A DNA stretch of 64,000 nucleotides from DATHZQ01 sp963823505 (GTDB lineage: Bacteria; Actinomycetota; Acidimicrobiia; Spongiisociales; UBA5794). The notes beneath the pieces were generated by a model that was not told the DNA's origin, did no database searches, and saw only the letters and a program-made list of their open reading frames with translations. Of this stretch, positions 1 to 8,139 are shown piece after piece (the stretch's first letter is position 1; every line of letters starts with the position of its first letter). The position numbers were made by a program, and so were the translations under genes. The DNA is taken from the NCBI GenBank assembly GCA_963823505.1, contig CAWGLY010000006.1, positions 1-64,000 of the forward strand, given 5' to 3'.

Positions 1-597
1 CGAGGCGCTTGATACCTGGCGGGATGAAAGGACCCGCCTTCGGGCTGTCGTAGCAGCCTGTTGAAGCTGAGGGCAGCCTGATCCCGGAGTTCCGGGGGAG
101 GGTGGGAGCAGCCCTGACAACGGCGGGACGGCCCGGTACCACCGGACGGGTCGGGTCCGTCTAGCGAGACAGAGAGGTGTAACAGCGAGTGAACCAGCGA
201 CCGAAGTCCCGTAAGCGTGGAACCGGCTCAAATCTGGTGGATATGGGCCGGGTTGTAGTGCGCGTCGACCTGAACTTTGGAGGGAGGCGACTCTGATGCC
301 GGGAAACGTAGACCGGCTGAGAGGCCACGTTGAATGCCTGCGGCGTAGGCGTGGCGATGCTACCGGGACAGAGCTGGGCACCGATCCTGTCAACAGGTTC
401 CAAGTGAACGTGGGAACCGTCCGTGGCCGCCCTCGCCGCCATCCTGCCGGGGTGGTGGGCTGGGCAGGCGGAACGTCAGCTGATGGCCGCGGACGGGGCG
501 GAGTCTCCGTAGTAGTCCGAGGCCGGGAAAGCCGGTCACATGGCGAAGGGAGACAGCGAGACCGTAGTGATGGGGTTGGAATGCCGGGAGGTCGCCG

Positions 598-2025
598 GTG
601 AATACCGACGCGCCGTTGAGTCTCTCCGAGGCTCGGCAACGGGTACTGGAGATCCAAACCAAGCTGCACCGATGGGCAACCGACGATGAGGATCGTCGGT
701 TCTCCGATCTATACAACCTTGTCTGTGATCCTGCGTTCCTCGCTGTGGCGTGGAGCCGGGTCAAGGGCAATCGGGGTGCACGCACCGCCGGCGTCGACGG
801 GATCAGACCCGTCGATCTGGCATCCGACGAGCAACGGTTCCTCACCGAGCTGCGAGCCCAGCTCAAAGCCAGTGAGTTCCGGCCGTTGCCGGTACGTCAA
901 CGGCGGATCCCCAAGCCGAGCGGGAAACTCCGCACGCTGGGGATACCTACCGCCGCCGACCGGACAGTGCAGGCATCTCTGAAGCTGGTGTTGGAGCCGA
1001 TCTTCGAGGCGGATTTCAAACCATGTTCGCATGGGTTCCGCCCGGGTCGGCGGGCACACGACGCCATTGCTGAGGCACGTCACTTCGCCGCCCACGGATA
1101 CCGTTGGGTGGTCGAAGGCGACATCGAAGCCTGCTTCGATTCGATCGATCATCCTGCCCTCATGGACCGGGTGCGAGACCGGATCGGAGACAAGCGGGTC
1201 CTGGGACTGGTCAAGGCGTTCTTCAAAGCGGGCATCCTCTCAGAGGAAGGCCCCAGGAGCACCGAGGCCGGGACACCTCAGGGCGGCATCCTCTCCCCCT
1301 TGTTGGCCAACATTGCCCTGTCGGTTCTAGACGAGTGGTTCACCACCTTCTGGGAAACCGAGGCAGCAACGAAGGGACAGCGCGCCAAGCGCCGCCGTCA
1401 AGGGTTGGCGAATCATCGCCTGGTGCGATACGCCGACGACTTCGTGGTGTTGGTCCACGGTGACCGAGACGATGCCGTGTCGCTGCGGGATCTGATCGCA
1501 GACGTGCTCGCTCCGATGGGACTCGTCCTGTCGGACGCCAAGACCAGCATCACCCACATCGACGAGGGCTTCGACTTCCTCGGATACCGCATCCAGCGGC
1601 ACCAGAAGCGAGGCACCAACAGACGGTTCGTCTACACCTACCCGTCCAAGTCTGCCCTCGAGGCGATCAAACGGAAAGTGAAGAAACTGAGCCGCACCGG
1701 TCGGAACCGACCACTCTCTGACCTGCTGCGCCGGTTGAACCGAGTGCTGGCAGGATGGACCAACTACTTCCGGCACGGAGCAGCCGCAGCAACCTTCGGC
1801 TACCTCCGCGCCTACGTCTGGCATCGGGTCATCTTGTGGCTACGCCGCAAACACCCCCACACCGGATGGAAGAAGCTCCGACGCCGCCACCTACCACGGT
1901 GGTGGCCCACCGACGGCGAGGTCGAGTTGCTCGACCCGGCGGCAGTTCCCGTGCGGTACTACCACTACCGGGGATCAACCATCCCCACGCCGTGGCCCAC
2001 CAGAGAAACCCCCCACGCCGCATGA
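598..2025 (+). CDS. ltrA: Group II intron reverse transcriptase/maturase
   Basis: Intron-encoded protein of 475 residues (GTG start) that helps the intron RNA fold and splice and copies it by target-primed reverse transcription. Residues about 45-330 form the fingers/palm reverse transcriptase domain: the RT-2a region contains GIPTAADR, the TPQGG-type motif is present as GTPQGGILSP, and the catalytic YADD motif (VRYADDFVVL) is intact. The C-terminal X/thumb maturase domain follows, with a GWTNYF motif and the LRAYVWHRVILWLRRKHP segment. The protein ends soon after it, so there is no HNH endonuclease domain; such proteins usually prime from nascent strands at replication forks. The frame is open and undamaged, so the intron may still be mobile. 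Confidence 0.93.
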   Translation: MNTDAPLSLSEARQRVLEIQTKLHRWATDDEDRRFSDLYNLVCDPAFLAVAWSRVKGNRGARTAGVDGIRPVDLASDEQRFLTELRAQLKASEFRPLPVRQRRIPKPSGKLRTLGIPTAADRTVQASLKLVLEPIFEADFKPCSHGFRPGRRAHDAIAEARHFAAHGYRWVVEGDIEACFDSIDHPALMDRVRDRIGDKRVLGLVKAFFKAGILSEEGPRSTEAGTPQGGILSPLLANIALSVLDEWFTTFWETEAATKGQRAKRRRQGLANHRLVRYADDFVVLVHGDRDDAVSLRDLIADVLAPMGLVLSDAKTSITHIDEGFDFLGYRIQRHQKRGTNRRFVYTYPSKSALEAIKRKVKKLSRTGRNRPLSDLLRRLNRVLAGWTNYFRHGAAAATFGYLRAYVWHRVILWLRRKHPHTGWKKLRRRHLPRWWPTDGEVELLDPAAVPVRYYHYRGSTIPTPWPTRETPHAA

Positions 2026-2047
2026 CCCGACGGCGCGGTCTCGTGGA

Positions 2048-2081
2048 GAGCCGGATGCGTCGGAAGGCGCACGTCCGGTTC
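2048..2081 (+). ncRNA. Group II intron domain V
   Basis: A 34-nt hairpin begins GAGCCGGATGCG and ends CGCACGTCCGGTTC, with a GGAA-type loop. This is the most conserved part of group II introns: it carries the catalytic AGC triad and the two-nucleotide bulge that bind the active-site metals. Its position 22 nt after the maturase stop codon fits the normal intron layout. The lower stem pairs GAGCCGGA with TCCGGTTC. Confidence 0.88.
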
Positions 2082-2144
2082 GGCGGGCGGGCCGAGGAAA
2101 CAGACGAACCGAAAGGCTCGCACTGCGCCTCGGCTCGACCCGAC

Positions 2145-2309
2145 CACACTTGTGCCTCGCTGCTCATCGCCGCCGGCGCCCACCCTGGACACGTACGGGA
2201 GCACCTCGGGCACTCATCGATTCGTGTCACCATGGATGTCTACGGGCACCTCTACGAAGACACCAAGGACGAGATCGCCGACCGGTTGGAGCGGCAGCGC
2301 TCAAAGTGA
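2145..2309 (+). pseudogene. 3' exon of a tyrosine recombinase/integrase interrupted by the intron
   Basis: The 54 codons after the intron read HTCASLLIAAGAHPGHVREH, then LGHSS, then VYGHLY. This is the C-terminal end of a phage-type tyrosine integrase: the HT of the HxLRHT box, the H/W-box region LGHSS, and the region of the nucleophilic tyrosine (MDVYGHLY). The intron would separate the catalytic Arg codon (5' exon, outside the window) from the following His codon. If the intron splices, an intact integrase could still be made; without splicing the gene is dead. The integrase probably belongs to an element left of the window integrated at the neighbouring tRNA-Asn. Confidence 0.85.
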
Positions 2310-2390
2310 GAACGGCGATGGCTGACCCGTGGCGCGCCCTCTCCGCGCCCCGTGATCCAAATGGCAGCCGTGCGCGGCGGCAACGAAGAC

Positions 2391-2421
2391 AACGAAACCC
2401 CTGGTCAACAGGGGTTTCGTT
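2391..2421 (-). terminator. Intrinsic terminator-like hairpin after tRNA-Asn
   Basis: A perfect 13-bp inverted repeat (AACGAAACCCCTG / CAGGGGTTTCGTT) with a 5-nt loop lies 1 bp beyond the CCA end of tRNA-Asn. It suits transcription termination of the minus-strand tRNA and could also end the plus-strand integrase transcript. There is no long T tract. Confidence 0.65.
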
Positions 2422-2422
2422 A

Positions 2423-2498
2423 TGGCTCCGGGGGTGGGACTCGAACCCACAACCTACGGATTAACAGTCCGACGCTCTGCCAATTGAGCTACCCCGGA
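2423..2498 (-). tRNA. tRNA-Asn (GTT anticodon)
   Basis: A cloverleaf on the minus strand begins TCCGGGGTAGCTCAATTGG and ends with a GTTCGAGTC T-loop, the acceptor strand CCCCGGA, a G discriminator and an encoded CCA. The anticodon loop CTGTTAA gives GTT for asparagine (complement of bases 2463-2465). The length is 76 nt including CCA. The integrase fragment ends about 113 bp from the tRNA 3' end, so this gene is a likely integration site. Confidence 0.96.
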
Positions 2499-2618
2499 AT
2501 GCCGCTGCTGGGAGGGCCGAGCGATGCTATCACGTCGGCGTCGTCACGGAATTCGGACCGCCGAGCGCCCGAGCAGCATTGCGGGCAAACTGACCCGTCA
2601 CCGTGGCACAATGGACGC

Positions 2619-2867
2619 ATGAAGTTTCGCACGGGTCTCATCACCGGTCTGGCGGCCGGCTACGTCCTCGGCGCCAAGGCCGGACGTGAACGCTACGAAC
2701 AGATCTTGGACGTCGTTGACAAGCTCAGGGGCAATGGCCGCATCGAGGCCGTCGTCGAGAAGGCCGCCGTTGCGACGGAGGAGCCCAGGCGGAAAGCACG
2801 AGGAGCGATGGGCAACGGGCTGCGGGCGGCCAGCGAAGCCATCAGGGACCGCTCGACGCCGCCCTGA
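2619..2867 (+). CDS. Small YtxH-like membrane-anchored protein
   Basis: An 82-residue protein that starts MKFRTGLITGLAAGYVLGAK. Residues 5-18 form a short Gly/Ala-rich hydrophobic segment, followed by a basic, helix-prone tail (AGRERYEQ, then Ala/Glu/Arg-rich). Small proteins with this N-terminus are common in Actinobacteria and resemble the YtxH/general-stress family; their biochemical role is not established. The gene stands alone on the plus strand, converging on rpoD with an 18-bp gap. The ATG at 2619 was chosen because the hydrophobic segment begins right after it; the upstream part of the open frame runs through the tRNA. Confidence 0.75.
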   Translation: MKFRTGLITGLAAGYVLGAKAGRERYEQILDVVDKLRGNGRIEAVVEKAAVATEEPRRKARGAMGNGLRAASEAIRDRSTPP

Positions 2868-2885
2868 CCGCAGCGGACTGCAACG

Positions 2886-4025
2886 TCAGGCGCCTTCGAG
2901 ATAGCCCTCGAGCCGCTTGGCCCGCGCCGGCTGCCGCAACTTGGCGAGCGCCTTGGTCTCGATCTGCCGGATGCGTTCCCTGGTGACCTGGAAATGGGCG
3001 CCCACCTCTTCCAGGGTCCTGACCTTGCCGTCGGCGAGCCCGAACCGCATGATCAGCACTTGGCGCTCTCGGTCGTTGAGACCCTCGAGCGCCAGGTTGA
3101 GGTACTCCTGGAGAAGCCGGAACGATGCCGCCTCGACGGGGACATCGGCGTCGTTGTCCTTGACGAAGTCACCCAGCGTCGAGTCGTCTTCCTCCCCGAG
3201 AGGCGTCTCCAGCGACACCGGATCTTGAGCGATACGTCGCAGCTCCGACACCCGATCAGGCTCGATCTCCATCTCGCTGGCGATCTCCCCGATGGTCGGC
3301 TCCCGCCCGAGCTCCTGCATCAATGTGCGCTGCGCGCGTGCCAGCTTGTTGATCGTCTCCACCATGTGCACAGGCACCCTGATGGTGCGAGCCTGGTCGG
3401 CCAACGCCCTGGTCACGGCTTGACGAATCCACCACGTTGCATACGTGGAGAACTTGAAGCCCTTGCGGTAGTCGAACTTCTCGACCGCTCGGATGAGCCC
3501 CAAGTTGCCTTCCTGAATCAGGTCAAGCAGCGACAGGCCGCGACCGACATACTTCTTGGCGATGGAGACGACCAGCCGCAGATTGGCCTCGACGAGACGC
3601 TTCCGTGCCCGGTCGGCCAGCCGGATCGCTCGTTCGAGGATCACACGCTCAGCCGTTGGGATGTCCCCGAGGGCAACCTCGACCTTCTCCTCGGCGCGAA
3701 TACCGGACTCCATCTGCATCGCCAGCTCGACCTCTTGCTGCGGCGTCAGCAGGGGGAAACGCCCGATCTCCTGGAGGTACATGCGCACAGGGTCGGACAC
3801 GTGAACGAGCTCATCGTTGCTGAGCGCCGTTGCAGCGAGCGCATCGTTCGAGTCCTCCCGGATTGTGATGTCGAGCTCACGAAGAGCGACGAAGACCTGG
3901 TCGAACGCCTCTGCCGTGGCATCCGCATCTTCGAGCTCTTGCTGAATCTCGGTCATCACGAGAAAGCCGCGTTGCTTCCCCCTCTGGGTGAGGGCCTCCA
4001 GCACCAGATCGGTGGATTCAGTCAA
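2886..4025 (-). CDS. rpoD: Primary RNA polymerase sigma factor (SigA/RpoD)
   Basis: Housekeeping sigma-70 of 379 residues that directs RNA polymerase to most promoters. A short acidic region 1.1 comes first; region 1.2 contains DPVRMYLQEIGRFPLLT; regions 2.1-2.4 include the core-binding segment and the -10 recognition/melting stretch YATWWIRQAVTRALADQ; region 3 follows; region 4.2 carries the -35-binding helix VTRERIRQIETKAL. The gene overlaps the end of dnaG by 4 bp (ATGA), so the two are translationally coupled, the classic macromolecular-synthesis pairing of primase and sigma factor. The protein is shorter than many actinobacterial homologues because it lacks the long N-terminal extension. 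Confidence 0.96.
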   Translation of the reverse strand: MTESTDLVLEALTQRGKQRGFLVMTEIQQELEDADATAEAFDQVFVALRELDITIREDSNDALAATALSNDELVHVSDPVRMYLQEIGRFPLLTPQQEVELAMQMESGIRAEEKVEVALGDIPTAERVILERAIRLADRARKRLVEANLRLVVSIAKKYVGRGLSLLDLIQEGNLGLIRAVEKFDYRKGFKFSTYATWWIRQAVTRALADQARTIRVPVHMVETINKLARAQRTLMQELGREPTIGEIASEMEIEPDRVSELRRIAQDPVSLETPLGEEDDSTLGDFVKDNDADVPVEAASFRLLQEYLNLALEGLNDRERQVLIMRFGLADGKVRTLEEVGAHFQVTRERIRQIETKALAKLRQPARAKRLEGYLEGA

Positions 4026-5776
4026 CGGCGTCCTCGCAGCTCACGTCGTTCTTGCTCCAAAGCTATCAACTCTCGAAAGGTCGCGGAATAGGTCTGGGCA
4101 TCGGCATCGGGGTCGAGCCCCTCGAGACGCCGTCGTGCACCATCGATTCTCTCATCGATCCGTTCCAATCGGAGACGGTCGACCAGACCTTTGGCATCGG
4201 CGAGGGGACGGTCCTCCAGAGCCAGTGCGCTGAGCATCCTGATGAGAGGTGTCACCTCGTCACCGAACAGGCTACCCAGATCTGGCGGTGCACCGGACGG
4301 TAGGTCCAAGATCGGGCCGGCGACCTGGTCGTACGCCTCTCGATAGGTGGGATCTGAGAACAGCTCAGCGCTGATATCGAGCCCACGCAACGATGGGTCG
4401 TTGGCGAGGACCAAGCGGAGCAACTCCCGCTCCGCTTTCTCAGCACCCGTCAACTTGCGTTCCTGCGGTGCAGGCGATGGCCGTGCGCCGCGGGGCATCG
4501 AACCCCGCACGGCATCCTCGATGACGCCCAGGTCGACGCCGGTCCGCCGGGAGACGAGCACTGCGTATTCATGGCGGACCACGGCTTCCGGGTGGAGCGC
4601 GATGAGCTTGGCGACCGCTGCTGCCGCCTTGCCTCGCGCTTCCGTCTCGTCGAGGTCGTAACCGAACAACTCTTGTTCGATCCGGAACTGAAGCAACGGC
4701 ACGGATTCGTCAATAGCCTCGAGGAGGACGTCGGCATCACCCTCGTACACGAGGTCGGCAGGGTCCCTCCCCTCCGGAAGCGACCCCACCCTGAGGTCGA
4801 GATCGCCGGGCACGGCCTTGTCGAAACCTCGCAGCGCGGCGCCTGTGCCCGCCGCATCGGCATCAAACGCAAGCACCACCCGCTCCGTGAAGCGCCGTAG
4901 CAAACCCAGGTGGTCTTCCACGAGTGCCGTCCCACACGTCGCCACTGCGACGGGTCGACCGGCGAGATGGAATGCGATGACGTCCGTGTACCCCTCCACA
5001 ACGACCGCTTCGCCTGCCCTCACGATGTCGGACTTCGCCCAGTTGAGCCCATAGAGGAGGCGCGACTTGTGATAGATCGGCGACTCTGCACTATTGAGGT
5101 ACTTGGGGCCCTCCCCCTCGAGCAGCCGGGCGCCAAAACCAACCGGGTCCCCGCGCAGGTCGAAGATCGGAAACATCACCCTGCCGCGAAACCTGTCGAT
5201 CAGCGACCCTCGCCGCGACCGCGACGCCAGACCTGCGGCGATCAGAACCTCGTCCTTGTGATCCTTGGTCCTGAGATGCTTGGTCAACTCGTCCCAGGTT
5301 GGCGGCGAGTAGCCAAGGTCGAACTTCTCGACGACGTCGCCGTCGTAGCCGCGGCTCCGCAAGTAGGCCCGAGCACCTGCTGCATCTCCCGCGGTGCGGA
5401 GACGTTCTCTGTAGAAGTCCACGGCATCGACCACCGCTCCCACGAGCGCCTCGCGGTGGCTGCGCCGCTTGTCGGCACCGGGCGTCTCGGTCAACGTCAC
5501 GCCGGAGCGCCTTGCCAGGAGTTCGAGCGCGCCTACGAAGTCGACGCCCTGGGTCTCCTCCACCCAGTTGAAGACATCGCCGCTCTTGCCACACCCAAAA
5601 CAGTGAAACAGCCCGCGTGCGGGATCGATGGACAGCGACGGGGTCTTCTCGTTGTGGAAAGGGCAAACGGCCATCACCGTCCTGCCCGAGCGCTTCACCT
5701 TGGTGACCTCTGCAGCCAGCTCGGCAAGGTCGGTGCGCTCGCGAACTTTGTCGATGTCCTCACGTGCGTACGCCAC
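4022..5776 (-). CDS. dnaG: DNA primase DnaG
   Basis: Synthesises RNA primers for Okazaki fragments and interacts with the replicative helicase. The N-terminal CHC2 zinc domain has CPFHNEKTPS and HCFGCGKSGD. The catalytic core contains the RNA-polymerase basic region and a TOPRIM domain (VVVEGYTDVIAFH, then DADAAG). A C-terminal helicase-binding region follows (584 residues in all). The GTG at 5776 was chosen because the conserved primase N-terminus (AYAREDIDKVRE) begins immediately after it; the longer open frame upstream only translates a 21-bp tandem repeat (RAVRCWL repeated) and is not plausible coding sequence. Confidence 0.95.
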   Translation of the reverse strand: MAYAREDIDKVRERTDLAELAAEVTKVKRSGRTVMAVCPFHNEKTPSLSIDPARGLFHCFGCGKSGDVFNWVEETQGVDFVGALELLARRSGVTLTETPGADKRRSHREALVGAVVDAVDFYRERLRTAGDAAGARAYLRSRGYDGDVVEKFDLGYSPPTWDELTKHLRTKDHKDEVLIAAGLASRSRRGSLIDRFRGRVMFPIFDLRGDPVGFGARLLEGEGPKYLNSAESPIYHKSRLLYGLNWAKSDIVRAGEAVVVEGYTDVIAFHLAGRPVAVATCGTALVEDHLGLLRRFTERVVLAFDADAAGTGAALRGFDKAVPGDLDLRVGSLPEGRDPADLVYEGDADVLLEAIDESVPLLQFRIEQELFGYDLDETEARGKAAAAVAKLIALHPEAVVRHEYAVLVSRRTGVDLGVIEDAVRGSMPRGARPSPAPQERKLTGAEKAERELLRLVLANDPSLRGLDISAELFSDPTYREAYDQVAGPILDLPSGAPPDLGSLFGDEVTPLIRMLSALALEDRPLADAKGLVDRLRLERIDERIDGARRRLEGLDPDADAQTYSATFRELIALEQERRELRGRR

Positions 5777-5828
5777 CTCGGCGAGTGTACCGAGCACAGG
5801 GCATGTCACCGGCGCCGACGGCGGCCCT

Positions 5829-5889
5829 GCCCTCAACCAACAGCGAACGGCCCTCAACCAACAGCGAACGGCCCTCAACCAACAGCGAA
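5829..5889. repeat. 21-bp tandem repeat, 2.9 copies
   Basis: The unit GCCCTCAACCAACAGCGAAC plus G is repeated at 5829, 5850 and 5871 with no mismatch. It lies about 50 bp upstream of the chosen dnaG start and abuts a 32-bp palindrome. The unit is 21 bp, so it translates in one frame as a repeated heptapeptide, which explains the false N-terminal extension of dnaG. Confidence 0.9.
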
Positions 5890-5916
5890 GGCCCCGCCTC
5901 GAGGCGGGGCCTTCGC
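5885..5916. terminator. Perfect 32-bp GC-rich palindrome
   Basis: The arms GCGAAGGCCCCGCCTC and GAGGCGGGGCCTTCGC are exact complements with no spacer. It lies between divergent genes, so it has no obvious gene to terminate. It could act as an attenuator in the dnaG-rpoD leader or block read-through. No T tract follows on either strand. Confidence 0.5.
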
Positions 5917-5995
5917 CAGAAGCCCTGAGGGAGGAGAGATGGGCTTCTTCGTGTGAGATCAGTTGCGGATCGACGCGCCGGCCGAGTGAACTCCG

Positions 5996-6102
5996 CTAGG
6001 ACACTCCTGATTGACGTCAGTTCGAGCTCGTGACCGAGGTCGTGACCAGGCACCGTGGCGGACCCGCGAGCCCTCACGACGATTTGATCAGCAGTGTCCT
6101 AG
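5996..6102. repeat. 107-bp dispersed element, copy 1, with 16-bp terminal inverted repeats
   Basis: Starts CTAGGACACTCCTGAT and ends ATCAGCAGTGTCCTAG; the ends are inverted repeats with one mismatch. An equally long (107 bp, alignable without gaps) diverged copy lies at 15208-15314. Shared blocks include GACGTCAGTTCG, GACCAGGC and CGACGAT. It could be a MITE-like or REP-like element or a structured RNA; no ORF is present. Confidence 0.6.
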
Positions 6103-6286
6103 CCGGTTGAGCGTCGCACTGTCTCGGCCAAATGCCGTCGCGATGCCACCAACTGGTATACGGTGTCGGGATGAGTAGTGATCATTGTTGTCTCCTGCGT
6201 CCTGGCTGTCCCACATTGTACACCATCGACAACCACTTGCCATCAAATCTATTCCAATTCATCTGATTTGACGATAGATTGACATC

Positions 6287-6748
6287 ATGGATGATCTCGA
6301 CCGGAGGATTCTCAACCGCCTCGCCGACGAAGCGCGGCGGCCGTATGCCCAGATCGCCAAGGAGCTTGGCGTAGCGACGGCCACCGTCCACCAACGCGTG
6401 AAGCGGCTCCGCGATCGTGGCATCATCAGAGGCTTCAGGCTCGAGCTCGACTGGGGGGCGGTAGGTCTTCCCGTCGCCGCCGTCATCTCCATCAACTCCC
6501 GGGTCGACAAACCTCTCGCAGAGCTCGCAGAGGACCTGCGATCGATCCCGTACATCGCAAGCTGTGTCGCCGTCACCGGTGAGTTCGATCTCTACGTCAC
6601 GGCGCGCGCCCGGTCTTCCGAACATCTGGGTCAACTCGTAGATCAGATTCGGCGTCTCACCGGAGGAAACACGAGAACCGTCGTAGTGCTCTCCACCTAC
6701 TTCCTCGGCGTCACTCCCCCGCTGGGCGAAGAACAGGGCGCTCCGTAG
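6287..6748 (+). CDS. Lrp/AsnC family transcriptional regulator
   Basis: A 153-residue feast/famine regulator. The N-terminal winged HTH (MDDLDRRILNRLADEARRPY, with a recognition helix around TATVHQRVKRL) binds DNA. The C-terminal RAM/ACT-like domain (about residues 65-145, including VTGEFDLYV) binds an amino-acid-type effector and mediates octamer formation. It ends 9 bp before the next gene, so the two may be co-transcribed. Its target is not evident; autoregulation is usual for the family. The AT-rich sequence immediately upstream suits a promoter/operator. Confidence 0.9.
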   Translation: MDDLDRRILNRLADEARRPYAQIAKELGVATATVHQRVKRLRDRGIIRGFRLELDWGAVGLPVAAVISINSRVDKPLAELAEDLRSIPYIASCVAVTGEFDLYVTARARSSEHLGQLVDQIRRLTGGNTRTVVVLSTYFLGVTPPLGEEQGAP

Positions 6749-6757
6749 ACTCAACTG

Positions 6758-7954
6758 ATGGTCGCCGTCGTGCCGATACTCATCGTTCTCGCTGTAGTGG
6801 CAGTGATCATCGCTGCCGGTTCGGCGAACCGGCGGACGCATCAGATCTGGGCTCACGCCGCCAACCAGCTCGGTCTCGACATCTCGGCGCCGTCCGTGTT
6901 CGGGAATCCCACCATCAGCGGTCGGTCGGGGTCGGTGACGGTCGATGCCGGCATCGTCGGAAGTGGTGACAACGCCCGCACCCGGTATCGAGTCGCGTAC
7001 TCGCCCCTCGCACCCAGCTTCACGCTGCAGCGGGAGTCGGGGACCAGGCGCATCATGAAGATGTTCGGCGGGCAGGACCTCGAGATCGGCGATCCAGCGT
7101 TTGACGATGCGTTTGTGGTGAAGGCCGACGACTCCGAGGCGTTGCGCGCATTCCTCACGGCCGGCAGACGCTCGAGCTTGGTGCGCCTGCTGGCAGTCCA
7201 CAATGCGGCAACGATCTCGGAGTCTCAGATCGAGCTGCGCACCAAGCCGGAGCGCAAGACCGAAACGATCGTCGCCGTCGTCCGCCGTCTCGCCGCGACG
7301 GCAGAACAGCTCGTCGGCAAGCCGACCAGTGCTGCTGTTGACGACGCGACTCGCGAACGCGAGCTCGGGAACCTCGGCGAGGCGCTCCGCCGGCTCGACG
7401 AGGCGGTGGCGACAGACCCGAACGACCTCGACGCTCGACTGTTGCGGGCGCAGACTGCCCAATCGGCGGGCGACACGAGCCACGCCGAGGAGGACCAGAC
7501 CGTCTTGGAGCGCCTCCTCCCATCCGACAGGGAAGTCGCAGGCCTCGGTGCTGCTTCCACGCGGGCCGTACCGGTGCCTTCGGCTGCCGGCGATGTCGAC
7601 ACGGCAGCGATGTTCGACGAGCTCTTCGGCACGAACCGACTCAGCTTCGAAACCGACAAGCTCTTTGCGAAGTATCAGGGCCGTACCGTCACGCTGCGCG
7701 GCGACGTGCGGTCCGCTCGGCCATTCGAGCGAGATCTCGACTTTGGCGACGAACCGGGGACCAAGGTGGTCGTTGCGGTCGCCTCGATCTCGTCCGATCT
7801 CTACGGGAACAACGAGATCGATGCCGTCGTTCGCCTGCCTGCCATCCCCGGCCGCCCCCTCGACCGCCACGACACGATCACCTTCGAGGGCACCCTCCAC
7901 AAGGTCGATGCAATGATGCGCAACGTGTACGTGGCGGATGGGCGGTTGGTCTAG
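6758..7954 (+). CDS. Membrane-anchored protein with TPR-like and OB-like segments, unknown function
   Basis: A 398-residue protein not assigned to a named family. Residues 2-20 (VAVVPILIVLAVVAVIIAAG) are a single N-terminal membrane anchor. A soluble region to about 185 contains a beta-rich part. Around residues 205-255 lies a tetratricopeptide-like helix pair (GNLGEALRRLDEAVATDPND). The C-terminal region (about 290-398) reads like an OB-fold/tRNA_anti-like domain (KYQGRTVTLRGDVRSARPFE). The domain reading is by eye. It follows the Lrp-type gene after 9 bp and may share its transcript. Confidence 0.7.
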   Translation: MVAVVPILIVLAVVAVIIAAGSANRRTHQIWAHAANQLGLDISAPSVFGNPTISGRSGSVTVDAGIVGSGDNARTRYRVAYSPLAPSFTLQRESGTRRIMKMFGGQDLEIGDPAFDDAFVVKADDSEALRAFLTAGRRSSLVRLLAVHNAATISESQIELRTKPERKTETIVAVVRRLAATAEQLVGKPTSAAVDDATRERELGNLGEALRRLDEAVATDPNDLDARLLRAQTAQSAGDTSHAEEDQTVLERLLPSDREVAGLGAASTRAVPVPSAAGDVDTAAMFDELFGTNRLSFETDKLFAKYQGRTVTLRGDVRSARPFERDLDFGDEPGTKVVVAVASISSDLYGNNEIDAVVRLPAIPGRPLDRHDTITFEGTLHKVDAMMRNVYVADGRLV

Positions 7955-8019
7955 GTACTTCGTACTTGGTACTTGGTACGGCCGGGGCGTTCCGTCGATC
8001 ACGGCCGGCAGATCGCGAC

Positions 8020-8065
<46 letters not shown>

Positions 8066-8139
8066 AGAGATCTCTGAGGTTGCGACACGGCTTCGCGATC
8101 AACCTCTCTCTCGGGATATGGGGTGCTGGGTGTCTGGGT

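Larger units (their letters stand above)
1..2144 (+). mobile_element. Group II intron (5' end outside window) inserted in an integrase gene
   Basis: Self-splicing retroelement carrying its own reverse transcriptase. Bases 1-597 contain no convincing protein gene and fit the structured domains I-III that precede the intron ORF. The ORF occupies the domain IV position (598-2025), a domain V hairpin lies at 2048-2081, and a domain VI-like stem (ccgagg near 2091 pairing with cctcgg near 2128) follows. The intron ends with CCCGAC at 2139-2144, a usual type of 3' end. The next base starts an exon that reads in frame as a tyrosine integrase. No GTGCG-type 5' end is obvious in the first bases, so the 5' splice site and 5' exon probably lie just left of the window. 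The 3' boundary is an inference from intron consensus plus the exon frame. Confidence 0.82.
5777..6286. other. Intergenic region between dnaG and the Lrp-type regulator
   Basis: About 510 bp without a credible gene. It holds the divergent promoters of dnaG-rpoD (minus) and the Lrp-type gene (plus), a short tandem repeat, a perfect GC-rich palindrome, a second hairpin (agaagccc near 5918 with gggcttct near 5942) and a 107-bp dispersed element, each noted separately or here. AT-rich sequence immediately precedes the regulator start. Confidence 0.6.

Noticed and set aside
2994..4091. A 365-codon plus-strand frame over rpoD
   Set aside because: Antisense shadow of a highly conserved gene; no recognisable domains.
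5829..5889. Possible CRISPR array
   Set aside because: The 21-bp units are directly adjacent with no spacers and no cas genes are present.
6182..8002. A 606-codon minus-strand open frame opposite the Lrp-type gene and the 398-residue gene
   Set aside because: It is the complement of two plausible plus-strand genes, shows no domain pattern and reflects GC-rich codon bias.
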